Assembly (NCBI GenBank): GCA_945876745.1
Contig: CAMCPL010000001.1
Coordinates: 372,001-436,000 of the forward strand
Direction: 5' to 3'
Source of the DNA: an uncultured Clostridia bacterium
GTDB taxonomy: Bacteria; Bacillota; Clostridia; Oscillospirales; Acutalibacteraceae
Length of the DNA: 64,000 nucleotides
Made by a program: the position numbers and the translations under genes. Under the pieces are notes generated by a model. That model made no database searches. It was not told the origin of the DNA and was given only the letters and a program-made list of their open reading frames with translations. This document shows, piece after piece, positions 16,849 to 26,787 of this stretch (its first letter is position 1; every line of letters begins with the position of its first letter).

Positions 16849-17865
16849 TTAGTCGGGGTAACCGTTTGGATTTTGACTTTGCCATCTCCAAGAGTCCTCG
16901 CACATTTCCTCAAGTCCTCTTTCAGCCTTCCAGCCGAGCTCGTTAAGAGCCTTTGACGGGTCGGAATAGCAGGTTGCGATGTCGCCGCTTCTGCGTGGCT
17001 TGATTGAATACGGAATTTTAACTCCGCTTGCTTTTTCAAAAGCCTTAACGACGTCGAGAACGCTGTAGCCTGTTCCCGTGCCGAGATTGTAGATGAAAAG
17101 TCCTGTATCGTTTTGTACCTTTTCAACAGCCTTAACGTGACCTAATGCAAGGTCAACAACGTGAATGTAGTCTCTTACGCCTGTACCGTCGTGAGTGTCG
17201 TAGTCGTCACCGAATACGCCGAGCTCCTCACGTTTGCCGATAGCAACTTGAGTGATATAAGGCATAAGGTTGTTCGGAATACCGTTCGGGTCTTCGCCCA
17301 TTGTACCGCTTTTGTGAGCACCGATTGGGTTGAAGTAACGAAGAAGACAGATGCTCCATTCGTTGTCGCTTGCGTAAAGGTCCTGAAGCATACATTCGAT
17401 AATATACTTCGTTCTGCCGTATGGATTTGTTACACCGCCTACCTGCATATCCTCGGTGAGAGGAGAAATGTTGTTCATACCGTAAACGGTTGCCGATGAT
17501 GAAAATACAATTTTCTTGCAGCCGTTTTTACGCATTGCGTCAAGCAAAACGAGTGTGCCTGTAATGTTGTTGTCGAAATATTCAAGCGGCTTTTGACAGC
17601 TTTCGCCTACTGCCTTCAAGCCTGCAAAGTGAATAACGCTGTCGATTTTCTCTGCCTTGAAGATTTTGTCGAGTCCGTCAAAATCTCTGATGTCGCACTC
17701 ATAAAACGGAAAATCTTTGCCGACGAGTGCTTTAATTCTGTCGTAAGAGGATTTCTTGCAGTTGTAAAGGTTATCCAAAACAACAACATCAACTCCCGAA
17801 TTCATAAGCTCAACACAGGTGTGAGAACCGATGTATCCAAGTCCTCCTGTTACTAATACTGACAT
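16849..17865 (-). CDS. galE: UDP-glucose 4-epimerase
   Basis: 338 residues from the ATG at 17865, preceded by AAAGGAAG; this start gives the typical GalE N-terminus [18 protein letters not shown] with the NAD-binding glycine motif. The catalytic serine lies in FSSSATVYG and the Tyr-Lys pair in [11 protein letters not shown]. It interconverts UDP-glucose and UDP-galactose for the Leloir pathway and for cell-surface glycan precursors. It lies downstream of proS on the same strand with a 115-bp gap; no other galactose gene is adjacent. Confidence 0.96.
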   Translation of the reverse strand: MSVLVTGGLGYIGSHTCVELMNSGVDVVVLDNLYNCKKSSYDRIKALVGKDFPFYECDIRDFDGLDKIFKAEKIDSVIHFAGLKAVGESCQKPLEYFDNNITGTLVLLDAMRKNGCKKIVFSSSATVYGMNNISPLTEDMQVGGVTNPYGRTKYIIECMLQDLYASDNEWSICLLRYFNPIGAHKSGTMGEDPNGIPNNLMPYITQVAIGKREELGVFGDDYDTHDGTGVRDYIHVVDLALGHVKAVEKVQNDTGLFIYNLGTGTGYSVLDVVKAFEKASGVKIPYSIKPRRSGDIATCYSDPSKALNELGWKAERGLEEMCEDSWRWQSQNPNGYPD

Positions 17866-17900
17866 AAAAACGCTTCCTTTCAATATGTTTTTTGTATTGT

Positions 17901-17931
17901 GTTGCGGGATGTCGAGGACGCCGTCCCCTAC
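17901..17931. repeat. Short dispersed hairpin repeat, copy 1
   Basis: The segment TTGCGGGATGTCGAGGACGC then CGTCCCCTAC recurs in altered form at 44601-44630. GGGATG pairs with CGTCCC here (one G-U), while the other copy has GGGTCG with CGACCC, so base pairing is kept although the sequence differs. This suggests a dispersed structured element between proS and galE. Confidence 0.5.
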
Positions 17932-17980
17932 ATATTAAATAATGAGAGAGTAAAAGTGAAATTAGCCCCGTTTATCGTTA

Positions 17981-19420
17981 TTAATAGGCCTTTCCCCAGT
18001 ATACCATATGCTTTGCGGGCTTTCCGCAGCATACGCATTTGTCGTCCAAATGCTCTTGTTCAAGCGGAATACAGCGTGAGCCTACTCCTGTTAATTCCTT
18101 AACCTTGTCTTCGCACGCTTCGTCGCCGCACCACATTGCTTTAACAAAGCCGTCGCCGTTTTCTTCAAGAGCCTTGTTGATTTCGTCAATGTTGTGAGCA
18201 ATGTAGGTTCTGCGTTCTCTGTTTTCGAGCGCCTTTTGGTAAATTCCCTGACGCACTTCTTCTAACTTTTGAAGTACAACCTCTTCAACCTTATCAAGAG
18301 GTACAACAGTCTTTTCACGGTTGTGGCGCGTAACGATAACGCAGTTGCCTGCTTCGATATCTCTCGGACCGAGCTCAATTCTTACAGGCACGCCTTTCAT
18401 CTCGTATTCTGCAAACTTCCAGCCCGGTGAATTGCTTGAGTCGTCAATCTTTGCTCTGCAAACCTTCTTTAATCTTTCGCAAAGCTCGTTTGCCGCCTCA
18501 AGAACGCCCTCCTTGTGCTGTGCAACAGGAATAACAATTGCCTGAATAGGTGCAACGGCAGGCGGAAGCACTAAACCGTTATCGTCGCCGTGCGTCATAA
18601 TGATAGCTCCGATAAGACGTGTTGTCATACCCCAAGATGTTTGATGAGGGTATTGAAGCTTGTTGTTTTTGTCGCTGAACTGAATTTCAAAAGCCTTTGC
18701 AAAGCCGTCGCCGAAATAGTGGCTTGTACCTGCCTGAAGCGCCTTGCCGTCGTGCATAAGTGCTTCGATACAGTATGTTCTTTCTGCGCCTGCAAACTTG
18801 TCGCTTTCTGTTTTTTGACCTTGAATTACAGGCATTGCAAGCTCTTCCTGACAGAACTTTGTGTACACGCCGAGCATCTTTTCGGTTTCTTCAATAGCCT
18901 CCTCGGCAGTTGCGTGGAGCGTGTGTCCCTCCTGCCATAAGAACTCTCTTGAACGCAGGAACGGTCTTGTTGTCTTTTCCCATCTTACAACGCTTACCCA
19001 TTGATTGTATAATTTCGGCAAATCTCTGTGAGAATGAACTATATTCTTGAAATGCTCGCAGAAAAGCGTTTCGCTCGTAGGTCTTACGCAAAGTCTTTCC
19101 TCAAGTTTCTCGCTTCCGCCGTAGGTAACCCACGCACATTCGGGAGCGAAGCCCTCAACGTGGTCAGCCTCCTTTTGGAGAAGTGACTCGGGAATAAACA
19201 TCGGCATACAAACATTTTCGTGTCCCGTTTCCTTGAACATACCGTCCAAAATACGCTGAATATTTTCCCAGATTGCGTAGCCGTAGGGACGAATTACCAT
19301 ACAGCCCTTAACGCTTGTGTATTCTACAAGCTCCGCCTTTTTGCAAACGTCGGTATACCACTTCGCAAAATCCTCGTCCATTGATGTAATATCATCAACC
19401 ATTTTTTGATTATTAGCCAT
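17981..19420 (-). CDS. proS: Prolyl-tRNA synthetase, short (eukaryote/archaeal-like) type
   Basis: 479 residues. It lacks the roughly 180-residue editing insertion of the long bacterial ProRS and matches the short type: [17 protein letters not shown] near the N-terminus, [14 protein letters not shown] (class II motif 2 region with the loop [12 protein letters not shown]), [14 protein letters not shown] (motif 3), an anticodon-binding domain from about residue 285, and a C-terminal zinc-site-like segment ([18 protein letters not shown]). It charges tRNA-Pro. Ribosome site AAGGAGGTC. It has its own promoter and no T-box leader that I can see. Confidence 0.96.
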   Translation of the reverse strand: MANNQKMVDDITSMDEDFAKWYTDVCKKAELVEYTSVKGCMVIRPYGYAIWENIQRILDGMFKETGHENVCMPMFIPESLLQKEADHVEGFAPECAWVTYGGSEKLEERLCVRPTSETLFCEHFKNIVHSHRDLPKLYNQWVSVVRWEKTTRPFLRSREFLWQEGHTLHATAEEAIEETEKMLGVYTKFCQEELAMPVIQGQKTESDKFAGAERTYCIEALMHDGKALQAGTSHYFGDGFAKAFEIQFSDKNNKLQYPHQTSWGMTTRLIGAIIMTHGDDNGLVLPPAVAPIQAIVIPVAQHKEGVLEAANELCERLKKVCRAKIDDSSNSPGWKFAEYEMKGVPVRIELGPRDIEAGNCVIVTRHNREKTVVPLDKVEEVVLQKLEEVRQGIYQKALENRERRTYIAHNIDEINKALEENGDGFVKAMWCGDEACEDKVKELTGVGSRCIPLEQEHLDDKCVCCGKPAKHMVYWGKAY

Positions 19421-19450
19421 AATGACCTCCTTGGTCTTTTTTGCAGTAAT

Positions 19451-19479
19451 ATTATATATTATAAAATTGAAATTGTAAA
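19451..19479 (-). promoter_or_regulatory. Promoter of proS (and probably galE)
   Basis: On the minus strand: TTTACA, 17 bp, TATAAT, about 30 bp upstream of the proS ATG. The leader is too short for a T-box. The rest of the 322-bp divergent gap to atpB is A/T-rich and shows nothing beyond the atp promoter. Confidence 0.65.
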
Positions 19480-19645
19480 CCCTTTTTAGTGCGACTTTTT
19501 TCGCTGACTAAAAAATATAACAACATTGACAAAATAATATCAATCAAGCCGATTTTTTTAACATTTCATAAATAATATCGAAAACCTTTGGTGATTGTAT
19601 ACTAAAAAATATTCGTTTTTTTGTTATAAATGTAACAATTTAATC

Positions 19646-19673
19646 TTGAAAAAACTACGCCTCGTGTTATAAT
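19646..19673 (+). promoter_or_regulatory. Promoter of the ATP synthase operon
   Basis: TTGAAA, 16 bp, TATAAT with a TGT extended -10. It drives a leader of about 60 nt before atpB. Confidence 0.7.
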
Positions 19674-19742
19674 GAAATTAACATATCCGAGCAAAAAGAG
19701 GATATGACTATTATAAAATATATAAGAAACGGAGGAATTGCG

Positions 19743-20552
19743 ATGACATTGGCTCCGCTTACGGCAGGGATTAATCTTCAAGAGGAATTGCAGGAGCAGT
19801 TGAATATTGAAGAAATATTCGGCTTTGACATCGGCTCGGTTCATATAGGCTTTGACGAAAGCACGGTTGTATCGTGGATAATAATGCTTGTGCTGACGGT
19901 TTTGGCGGTTATGCTGACGAGAAATCTAAAGGTTGACGGCAATATCTCGAAGCGTCAAATGCTGCTTGAAATGGCTTACGAAAAGGGCACTGCTTTTTTC
20001 AAAACAATGCTCGGTCCAAAGGTTGAAAAGTATACCGAGTGGCTTATGAGCCTTGCAATATTTATCGGCGTGTCGAATATGATAGGTCTTTTCGGAATGA
20101 AACCGCCTACAAAGAGTATGCAGGTTACGGCCGCAATGGCGCTGACGTCGATAGTTTTGGTTGAATATGTTGCGTTCAAGAACTACGGTGTGAAGAAGCG
20201 ACTGAAAAAATTCACAAAGCCGGTTGCCATAGTTACGCCGATTAACGTGCTTGAAGTGTTCACAAAGCCGCTTTCGCTTTGTATGCGACTGTTCGGCAAC
20301 ATCATAGCGGCGTTTACGATTATGGAGCTTGTAAAGGCTGTTCCGTTTTTGAAAATCGGCGTGCCGGCAGTTTTAAGCCTGTATTTCGACTTGTTTGACG
20401 GATTGCTTCAGGCGTATATTTTCTGCTTCTTAACGGCAATTTATCTTGAGGAATCGGTTGAAGAATTTGACGATAAGCCGAAAAAGAAGAAGCGCAAATC
20501 GAAAAAGAATAAAGAAATTGAGCAGACGCAGGCACCTGCCGAGGCTGCTTAA
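19743..20552 (+). CDS. atpB: ATP synthase F0 subunit a
   Basis: 269 residues from the ATG after GGAGGA at 19731-19736; an in-frame ATG 39 bases upstream has no ribosome site. Five or six membrane helices are visible. The proton-channel arginine lies in LCMRLFGNIIAAFTI, the most conserved part of the family. The C-terminal tail is unusually long and basic (KPKKKKRKSKKNKE). The subunit forms the ion half-channels beside the c-ring. It is first in the operon; no atpI or atpZ precedes it. Confidence 0.96.
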   Translation: MTLAPLTAGINLQEELQEQLNIEEIFGFDIGSVHIGFDESTVVSWIIMLVLTVLAVMLTRNLKVDGNISKRQMLLEMAYEKGTAFFKTMLGPKVEKYTEWLMSLAIFIGVSNMIGLFGMKPPTKSMQVTAAMALTSIVLVEYVAFKNYGVKKRLKKFTKPVAIVTPINVLEVFTKPLSLCMRLFGNIIAAFTIMELVKAVPFLKIGVPAVLSLYFDLFDGLLQAYIFCFLTAIYLEESVEEFDDKPKKKKRKSKKNKEIEQTQAPAEAA

Positions 20553-20587
20553 AAATATTAAGTATTGAATGGTAAGGAGATAAAATT

Positions 20588-20815
20588 ATGACAGGTTCAA
20601 TTATTGCAATAGGCGCAGGTATAGCATTGCTTTGCGGCTTCGGCGCAGGTATCGGTATCGGAATTGCAACAGGTAAGGCAGTAGAGGCACAGGCTCGTCA
20701 GCCTGAAATCGCAGGTAAAATCCAGACTACTCTTATTTTAGGCGCGGCACTTTCGGAGGCAACTGCTATTTACGGACTTATCGGTGCGCTGTTTATAATT
20801 CTTATGCTGAAATAG
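20588..20815 (+). CDS. atpE: ATP synthase F0 subunit c
   Basis: 75 residues, two hydrophobic helices joined by the polar loop ARQPE. The ion-binding carboxylate is Glu57 in [10 protein letters not shown]. The first helix is glycine-rich ([13 protein letters not shown]). The positions that hold Pro and Gln in helix 1 and Ser after the Glu in well-studied sodium-type rings (Ilyobacter) are Ala, Ile and Ala here, which favours proton coupling. That is inference from alignment by eye. A good AAGGAGATAA site precedes it. Confidence 0.96.
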   Translation: MTGSIIAIGAGIALLCGFGAGIGIGIATGKAVEAQARQPEIAGKIQTTLILGAALSEATAIYGLIGALFIILMLK

Positions 20816-20863
20816 CCGAGATAAACCGACAATTTATCAAAGTTATCGAAAGGAAAATAGCAA

Positions 20864-21355
20864 ATGTTAAAATTTGACTTTAATTTGCTTTGGACAGTAA
20901 TTAATTTAGTTATATTCTTTCTTTTAATGCGACTGTTCCTGTTTAAGCCAATAAAGAAAACGCTTGCCGCACGTGAGGAAATGCTCAAGAATAAATTTCA
21001 GCAGGCTGACGATACGGTGAACGAGGCTAATCAAAAGCTCGCCGAGTATGAGGAGCATATTGCGAACGTCGACGAGGAAGCAAAGCAAATCGTTATTGAC
21101 GCAAAGAATAAGGCAAAGAGCGAATACGACAAGATTATTCAAAAAGCAAACGACGATGTTTCCAAGATGAAGGAAACGGCAAAGAAGCAAATTGCCGCCG
21201 AGAACGAGCACGCTTTGCATAATTCAAAGGAAGAGATTGCAAGGCTTGCAATGGAGGTTGCTCAAAAGGTAATCGAGGATAAGGCGGGCGAGGAGCTTGA
21301 CAGCGAAATCTATAACAAATTTTTGAACGAAAGCAGTGAAAGCGATGATAAATAA
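20864..21355 (+). CDS. atpF: ATP synthase F0 subunit b
   Basis: 163 residues: one N-terminal membrane helix (LLWTVINLVIFFLLMRLFLF), then FKPIKKTLAAREEM and a long charged coiled coil, the standard b subunit of the peripheral stalk. Length is normal, so b is not fused to delta as in mycobacteria. Its 3' end overlaps the next gene, which carries the delta C-terminal domain on alpha. Confidence 0.95.
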   Translation: MLKFDFNLLWTVINLVIFFLLMRLFLFKPIKKTLAAREEMLKNKFQQADDTVNEANQKLAEYEEHIANVDEEAKQIVIDAKNKAKSEYDKIIQKANDDVSKMKETAKKQIAAENEHALHNSKEEIARLAMEVAQKVIEDKAGEELDSEIYNKFLNESSESDDK

Positions 21356-23138
21356 GGATGATTGCATTGAAGAGCTGCTTGAACCGCTCAACGACGATAC
21401 AGTAAGAGCAGTTGTTCATTGTACAACTCCGCCCAATGAGCGTCAGCTTGAGGGCATAAAGGATTTTGTGTGCGTTCAAACAGGCGCAAAAAATGCACAG
21501 GTAATTATAGTAGAGGACAAATCTCTTGTCGGCGGCTTTGTTATTCATACCGACGGCAAGGAATATGATTTCAGTCTGAAAAAGAAGCTTGACTCCATTG
21601 AGGAGCAGGTTTTGAAAACTGTGCGCGAAAGCCTCGGAAATCAAGAGCAGGTTTTGACCGCACTTCATAAAAATGTTGAAGAGTTTAAGCTCATTACCCA
21701 TGTCGAAGAGGTCGGCAGAGTAATAAGAGTCGGCGACAGTATTGCAACAGTTGTCGGAATAAACAACGCAATGTACGGCGAAATCGTTGTGTTTGAGGAC
21801 GGCACAAAGGGTATGGTGCAAAATATCAACCGTGATTCAATCGGCTGTATTTTGTTCGGTGACGACGACGATATTCAACAGGGCTCAAAGGTAAAAAGAA
21901 CAAAGAAAAAAGCAGGCGTTCCCGTTGGTGAGGACTTTATCGGCAGAGTTGTAAACGCTTTAGGCGAGCCTATTGACGGTTTGGGAGAAATCAAGGCGAG
22001 TGATTACCGCCTTTTGGAGCAACCGGCACCGTCGATTGTTGACAGAAAATCCGTAAAGGAGCCGATGGAAACGGGCATTTTGGCAATAGACAGTATGTTC
22101 CCGATAGGCAGGGGACAGCGTGAGCTTATTATCGGCGACCGTCAAACGGGTAAAACCGCTATTGCCGTTGATACGATTATTAACCAAAAGGGTAAGGATT
22201 GTATCTGTATATATAACGCAATCGGTCAAAAGGCTTCGACCGTTGCAAAGCTCGTAAATACATTAAAAAAGCACGGCGCAATGGAATATACGATAGTAGT
22301 TTTTGCAAGCTCGTCCGACAGCGCCTCGCTTCAATATATTTCGCCTTATTCGGCGACCGCAATTGCGGAATACTTTATGTATCAGGGCAAGGACTGCCTT
22401 ATCGTATATGACGATTTGAGCAAGCACGCCGTTGCATACAGAGAAATTTCACTCTTGCTTGAAAGACCGCCCGGACGAGAAGCATATCCCGGTGATGTTT
22501 TCTATCTCCATTCGAGACTTTTGGAGCGTTCAAGCAGATTGAGTGATGAACTCGGCGGCGGCTCGATTACCGCTTTGCCGATTATCGAAACTCAGGCAGG
22601 TGACGTTTCGGCATACATCCCGACAAATGTTATCTCGATTACCGACGGACAGATTTATCTTGAAAGTGATTTGTTCTTCAGCGGTCAGCGTCCTGCGGTA
22701 AATGTCGGACTTTCCGTATCCCGTGTCGGCGGTGCGGCGCAGACAAAGGCAATGAAAAAGGCGGCAGGCTCGCTTCGTGTTGACCTTGCACAGTTTAGAG
22801 AAATGGAAGTGTTTACGCAGTTTTCGTCCGATTTGGATGAGGAAACGAAGCGTGAGCTTCGCTACGGAAGCGGTCTTATGGAGCTTCTCAAGCAACCTAT
22901 GACAAAACCTCTTTCGATGCCGGAGCAGGTTATAACGCTTGTCGGCGCAATAGGTAAGAAATTTGTCGACGTGCCAAAGGAAAAAATCAAGAGCTATCAA
23001 ACTTCTGTGCTTGAATATTTCCATACTCATCATAATAATATCGTCGACCTTATCGCAACTCAAAAGGAGCTTGACGACGAGCTGAGATATGCAATTTTAG
23101 AGGTCTTCGACGAGTTTGAGGGTGTGAATAATGGCTAA
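21345..23138 (+). CDS. atpA: Fused ATP synthase F1 delta (C-terminal domain)-alpha subunit
   Basis: 597 residues from ATG 21345 (a GTG at 21336 is also possible), about 95 more than a normal alpha. Residues about 20-90 match the C-terminal domain of delta/OSCP: VRAVVHCTTPPNERQLEGIK, VIIVEDKSLVGGFVIHTDGK and the final SLKKKLDSIEEQ helix. The N-terminal six-helix domain of delta is missing. From about residue 118 the protein is ordinary alpha: EVGRVIRVGDSIATVVGI beta-barrel, Walker A GDRQTGKT (264-271), and DDLSKHAVAYREISLLLERP. No separate atpH exists in the operon, which is otherwise complete. The usual alpha N-terminal helix that binds delta is replaced by the fusion. The gene overlaps atpF by 11 bases and atpG by 8. 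Confidence 0.93.
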   Translation: MINKDDCIEELLEPLNDDTVRAVVHCTTPPNERQLEGIKDFVCVQTGAKNAQVIIVEDKSLVGGFVIHTDGKEYDFSLKKKLDSIEEQVLKTVRESLGNQEQVLTALHKNVEEFKLITHVEEVGRVIRVGDSIATVVGINNAMYGEIVVFEDGTKGMVQNINRDSIGCILFGDDDDIQQGSKVKRTKKKAGVPVGEDFIGRVVNALGEPIDGLGEIKASDYRLLEQPAPSIVDRKSVKEPMETGILAIDSMFPIGRGQRELIIGDRQTGKTAIAVDTIINQKGKDCICIYNAIGQKASTVAKLVNTLKKHGAMEYTIVVFASSSDSASLQYISPYSATAIAEYFMYQGKDCLIVYDDLSKHAVAYREISLLLERPPGREAYPGDVFYLHSRLLERSSRLSDELGGGSITALPIIETQAGDVSAYIPTNVISITDGQIYLESDLFFSGQRPAVNVGLSVSRVGGAAQTKAMKKAAGSLRVDLAQFREMEVFTQFSSDLDEETKRELRYGSGLMELLKQPMTKPLSMPEQVITLVGAIGKKFVDVPKEKIKSYQTSVLEYFHTHHNNIVDLIATQKELDDELRYAILEVFDEFEGVNNG

Positions 23139-24018
23139 TGCAAGAGAACTGCAAAGCCGTATGAAGTCGATTAAGGACACTATGAAAATCACAAATGCGA
23201 TGTATATGGTGTCCTCCTCGAAGCTTCAAAGGGCACGCAGAGAGCTGAAAAACACAGAGCCGTTTTTCTATATGATTCAGGACAGCCTTGCAAAGATTAA
23301 AGCGGCTGTTCCCGACGCAGGCTCGGCATATTTCGACAAACGCCCGAAAAAGCAGGGCGACGACAGAATTATCGGCTATCTCGTTGTTACTGCCGATAAG
23401 GGACTTGCCGGCGCATATAACCATAATATTATTAAACTTGCCGAAAAGAATGTAATTACCGACGGTGCGAATAATATGCTTTTTGTTATCGGTCAGCTCG
23501 GTCGTCATTATTTTGAAAAAAGGTCGATACCTATTGATATAAACTTCAATTATACCGCGCAGAATCCGACTGTAAACCGTGCAAGACATATAAGCGAAAA
23601 GCTCATTGAAATGTTCCTTGAGCGCAAGATTGACGAAGTGCGTGTAATCTACACAAGAGTTGTCAATTCAATGACTGTTGAAGCGGTGTGCAACAAGGTT
23701 TTGCCGCTTGCCGAGGACGATATTCAAATTCAGGATAACGAGCTTGTTGACGAGTATGACGACGCAGTATTTATGCCGGATGCCAAAACCGCGTTTGATA
23801 CGATAGTACCGAGCTATGTTGCCGGCTTTGTTTACGGAGCCTTGGTAGAAAGCTATTGCAGTGAGCATAATTCGAGAATGATTGCAATGCAACAGGCGAG
23901 CGAAAGCGCAAGCGATATGATTAAGGAGCTTTCCGTTCAGTATAACCGAGCAAGACAGGCGGCAATTACGCAGGAAATCAGCGAGGTTTGCGGAAGCGCA
24001 AAGCATTTGAATAAATAA
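23131..24018 (+). CDS. atpG: ATP synthase F1 subunit gamma
   Basis: 295 residues, normal length. N-terminal coiled-coil helix (ELQSRMKSIKDTMKITNAMY) and C-terminal helix (SESASDMIKELSVQYNRARQ followed by AAITQEISEV) are the conserved rotor-shaft segments, with a Rossmann-like middle (YLVVTADKGLAGAYN). It is the central stalk that couples c-ring rotation to catalysis. The ATG overlaps the alpha gene by 8 bases. Confidence 0.96.
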   Translation: MANARELQSRMKSIKDTMKITNAMYMVSSSKLQRARRELKNTEPFFYMIQDSLAKIKAAVPDAGSAYFDKRPKKQGDDRIIGYLVVTADKGLAGAYNHNIIKLAEKNVITDGANNMLFVIGQLGRHYFEKRSIPIDINFNYTAQNPTVNRARHISEKLIEMFLERKIDEVRVIYTRVVNSMTVEAVCNKVLPLAEDDIQIQDNELVDEYDDAVFMPDAKTAFDTIVPSYVAGFVYGALVESYCSEHNSRMIAMQQASESASDMIKELSVQYNRARQAAITQEISEVCGSAKHLNK

Positions 24019-24027
24019 AAAAGGTAG

Positions 24028-25422
<1,395 letters not shown>

Positions 25423-25433
25423 GTGGGGAAAGT

Positions 25434-25847
25434 ATGGGTACTTTTTATCTGAAAATCGCCGCTTCAAACAAAATATTTTTTGAGGGCGAATGTAAAAGTC
25501 TTACCGTTCCCGTTGCAAACGACGGACTTTGCGGATTTTTGGCAAACCACGAAAATACGGTTGCGCCGATTGATTTCGGCGAAATGAAAATAATCGACGA
25601 AAACGATAATGTTATCGAAGCGTTCGTAAGCTCCGGATTTTTGGAGTTCTTCGATAATACGGCAAACCTCGTTTGTATTTCGGCAGAGCTGCCGGAGGAA
25701 ATTGATAAACGCAGAGCCGAGGAGGCAAAGCTTCGTGCCGAGGAAGAATTGCGACAGGAGCGCTCCATTCGCGAATATTATCAGTCAAAGGCAAACCTCT
25801 CAAGAGCAATGGAACGAATCAAGATTAAAAACAGACACGAAATATAG
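25434..25847 (+). CDS. atpC: ATP synthase F1 subunit epsilon
   Basis: 137 residues. N-terminal beta-sandwich (FYLKIAASNKIFFEGECKSL, GLCGFLANHE) followed by two C-terminal helices rich in Glu and Arg (EEIDKRRAEEAKLRAEEELR), the regulatory hairpin that can inhibit ATP hydrolysis. Last gene of the operon, closed by a terminator immediately after the stop. Confidence 0.95.
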   Translation: MGTFYLKIAASNKIFFEGECKSLTVPVANDGLCGFLANHENTVAPIDFGEMKIIDENDNVIEAFVSSGFLEFFDNTANLVCISAELPEEIDKRRAEEAKLRAEEELRQERSIREYYQSKANLSRAMERIKIKNRHEI

Positions 25848-25879
25848 AAAAAGGCACACCGCAATCGGCGTGCCTTTTT
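25848..25879 (+). terminator. Terminator of the ATP synthase operon
   Basis: AAAAAGGCAC and GTGCCTTTTT pair perfectly around a loop that itself contains CCG/CGG complementarity. The hairpin starts at the atpC stop codon. Confidence 0.93.
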
Positions 25880-25932
25880 GAGTGAAGAATGAAAAGCGAA
25901 GATTGAAGAGAAGAGGTTTGGTTAATTGTAGT

Positions 25933-26041
25933 TGAATCTCTCCACCGCAAGCGGTCCCCCTCTCTTTGACAAGAGAGGCTTTTATATTAACATCAAGGCT
26001 CCTTTGTTAAAGGGAGCTGTCACGAAGTGACTGAGGGGATA
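25933..26041. repeat. Multi-hairpin dispersed intergenic repeat
   Basis: Within a 360-bp gap lie four short hairpins in series: CCGC-aa-GCGG, CCTCTCTT-tgac-AAGAGAGG (on the G/C-rich arms), GCTCCTTT-gtt-AAAGGGAGC and GTCAC-gaa-GTGAC, ending CTGAGGGGAT. The last two match a motif I recognise as widely scattered between genes of gut Clostridia, of unknown function. The sequence on its left (25880-25925) is a low-complexity GAAGA-type stretch that recurs near 44556-44590. I see no gene in the gap. Confidence 0.6.
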
Positions 26042-26149
26042 AAAGAAAGTATAATCAAAAACCGATTCTCTGATCTTTTCTCACTTATCTTTTTCTGCGA
26101 ACGAAGTGAGCTTTGTTTTTTATGAATTGTTAATATGTATTATTTTTTA

Positions 26150-26178
26150 TAGACATTTTTTATGCGTTGTGATAGTAT
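26150..26178 (+). promoter_or_regulatory. Promoter of the lipoprotein-carboxypeptidase pair
   Basis: TAGACA, 17 bp, TAGTAT, followed by a short leader with GAGGTGG before the lipoprotein ATG. Moderate match to consensus. Confidence 0.45.
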
Positions 26179-26207
26179 AAAAATATAGACGAATATGAGG
26201 TGGTTTT

Positions 26208-26768
26208 ATGAAAAAGACAAAGCGTATTGCAGTTGCATTAATTGCTTTAATTATCATTGTCGGCGGTATTGTCGGATTTTCCGCTTGTTCAAAGTCGGAT
26301 AAAAAGCCGATTGAAGAAAGCTCTGCTATGCAAACGACTGATTCGGATATTCAAACAACCGTTGATGACGTAACGGATATTCAAGCACAGTCGCTTGACG
26401 TCAGCACCGACACCTCTTATTACAACGTCAGCGAGGAGGTTGGCGGATTTTTCGGCGTTATTATTGATATTAATTTGCCCAAGGGCGTCGACGGATATGA
26501 ATTAATGAGCGTTTGGAACGTTAACACAAAAACCTTGATTACCCAACCCTTGACGGTGAATGATACAAGGCTTTATTACGGCACACAGGCAGGTCCTCGC
26601 GAAATATTAATCAGAGCTTATGACGATAATAACGGCGAGCGTGTTTACGGAGAATGGTATACGGCGGTTGATGCAACAACGCCGGCTGAAAAAGATATAG
26701 ACGTTAAGACCTGGGATGAATTAACGCAGGGCAGAGTATTGCTTGAGCCGTCTTATTGGGATAATTAA
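26208..26768 (+). CDS. Hypothetical lipoprotein
   Basis: 186 residues. A type II signal peptide is clear: basic MKKTKR, hydrophobic helix, and the lipobox GFSAC with the lipidated Cys28. A Ser/Thr/Asp/Gln-rich linker (about 30-70) leads to a small beta-rich domain (about 75-150) that may be Ig- or Fn3-like (REILIRAYDDNNGERVYGEW). No catalytic motif. It lies 19 bp upstream of the five-CUB carboxypeptidase and is probably cotranscribed, so the two may act together outside the membrane. Confidence 0.8.
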   Translation: MKKTKRIAVALIALIIIVGGIVGFSACSKSDKKPIEESSAMQTTDSDIQTTVDDVTDIQAQSLDVSTDTSYYNVSEEVGGFFGVIIDINLPKGVDGYELMSVWNVNTKTLITQPLTVNDTRLYYGTQAGPREILIRAYDDNNGERVYGEWYTAVDATTPAEKDIDVKTWDELTQGRVLLEPSYWDN

Positions 26769-26787
26769 CGGAGGAAGCCTTAGGGAA

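Noticed and set aside
19421-19742. T-box or other leader RNA for proS or the atp operon.
   Set aside because: The proS leader is very short and the atp leader shows no conserved T-box sequence.
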